This document shows positions 48,164-48,387 of a stretch of 48,387 nucleotides of DNA, piece by piece (the stretch's first letter is position 1; every line of letters starts with the position of its first letter). This stretch comes from an uncultured Muribaculaceae bacterium. Lineage in GTDB: Bacteria > Bacteroidota > Bacteroidia > Bacteroidales > Muribaculaceae. Made by a program: the position numbers and the translations under genes. The notes under the pieces are model-generated. The model did no database searches, was not told where the DNA came from, and saw only the letters and a program-made list of their open reading frames with translations. The stretch lies in contig CAJOFH010000027.1 of the NCBI GenBank assembly GCA_905233845.1, positions 1-48,387 on the forward strand. The letters are read 5' to 3'.

Positions 48164-48387
48164 TTTATATCATGTCTTTTTAGAAGGATCGATACTTGCT
48201 TAGCGCTAAATTTGCCACCTCTGCTAGTAGTAAACCCTTCTTTGTTCAATATTCTTGCCATCTCACTCATATTATCGGTTTCACGAGTCAAGACCTTCAG
48301 CATTGCGACAGCCCTTTTATTATTGGGATTGTCGTTTGCTTTCTCTTGGTTAGTTTGCCGGCTGTTCTCGATGGCTTTCTCTAAGTT
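48160..48387 (-). CDS. C-terminal part of a serine-recombinase-like protein (partial)
   Basis: The frame is open from the right window edge for 75 codons. It ends with NPNNKRAVAMLKVLTRETDN, then MARILNKEGFTTSRGGKFSA and KQVSILLKRHDIK, matching the C-terminal HTH of serine recombinases and resolvases (I-A-x-x-L-N-x-x-G-x-x-T-x-x-G, then F-x-x-x-x-V-x-x-L-L-x-R). The catalytic domain would lie outside the window. It is followed by a coupled 38-residue gene. Confidence 0.6.
   Translation of the reverse strand, partial: NLEKAIENSRQTNQEKANDNPNNKRAVAMLKVLTRETDNMSEMARILNKEGFTTSRGGKFSAKQVSILLKRHDIK

Noticed and set aside
1-48387. CRISPR arrays or complete insertion sequences.
   Set aside because: No regularly spaced repeats and no transposase with flanking inverted repeats were seen by eye.

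Overview
The window looks like a chromosome segment of a gut-type Bacteroidales. The evidence is the recurrent TTTG-N19/20-TAnnTTTG promoter pattern with no Shine-Dalgarno signals, outer-membrane porin and lipoprotein types, secreted enzymes with dockerin-like modules, an N-end-rule clpS-clpA-aat operon and VirE_N/BT4734-type mobile-element genes. Family or genus (Muribaculaceae- or Prevotellaceae-like) cannot be fixed by eye.

Layout. (1) 1-10.4 kb is an accessory island next to the 3' end of a tRNA-Arg(CCT). It holds a primase-like VirE_N protein, two excisionase-type HTH proteins, a leucine-rich-repeat protein, a truncated tyrosine recombinase, a Gp37/Gp68 (DUF5131) protein, a ParB-like protein, two Sel1-like proteins, a decayed topA fragment and a large AT-rich orphan gene. 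The minus-strand genes form an operon whose uncoupled gaps carry similar hairpins just before the start codons. (2) 10.4-17.6 kb is core genome: the tRNA, clpS-clpA-aat, and a secreted GHL10-type glycoside hydrolase with a dockerin. (3) 17.7-26.4 kb (minus strand) is a peptide natural-product (RiPP) operon. It encodes two short radical SAM enzymes, a PqqD-type recognition protein, a 44-residue precursor at 24028-24162, an HPr-kinase-like protein, two longer radical SAM enzymes, an ABC exporter and a nucleotidyltransferase. A small lasso-B2/transglutaminase-like protein and a DUF6056 membrane protein lie just upstream, to 28.4 kb. (4) 28.5-34.8 kb has an outer-membrane protein, a lipoprotein/membrane-protein pair, an SLC13-type transporter and a CYTH phosphatase beside a divergent CYTH-like protein. 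(5) 34.9-39.5 kb is a four-gene operon: DUF47/PhoU-like protein, a Pit-transporter-like membrane protein fused to a LuxR HTH, an OprO/P porin and a lamin-tail lipoprotein. (6) 39.7-43.1 kb has a secreted GH13 amylase and a tandem pair of small secreted proteins with duplicated promoters and leaders. (7) 43.2-48.4 kb is a second accessory region: a truncated acyltransferase abuts a 5'-truncated SIR2 gene and an intact HerA-like ATPase (a SIR2-HerA anti-phage pair), followed by an orphan gene and the end of a serine-recombinase-like gene.

The most interesting content is the RiPP operon. Its aromatic precursor core has three LYx units, and it combines four radical SAM enzymes with lasso-type accessory proteins (kinase, nucleotidyltransferase, B2-like protease) but no lasso cyclase. 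The Pit-LuxR receptor-like fusion in a phosphate operon is the second most interesting item.
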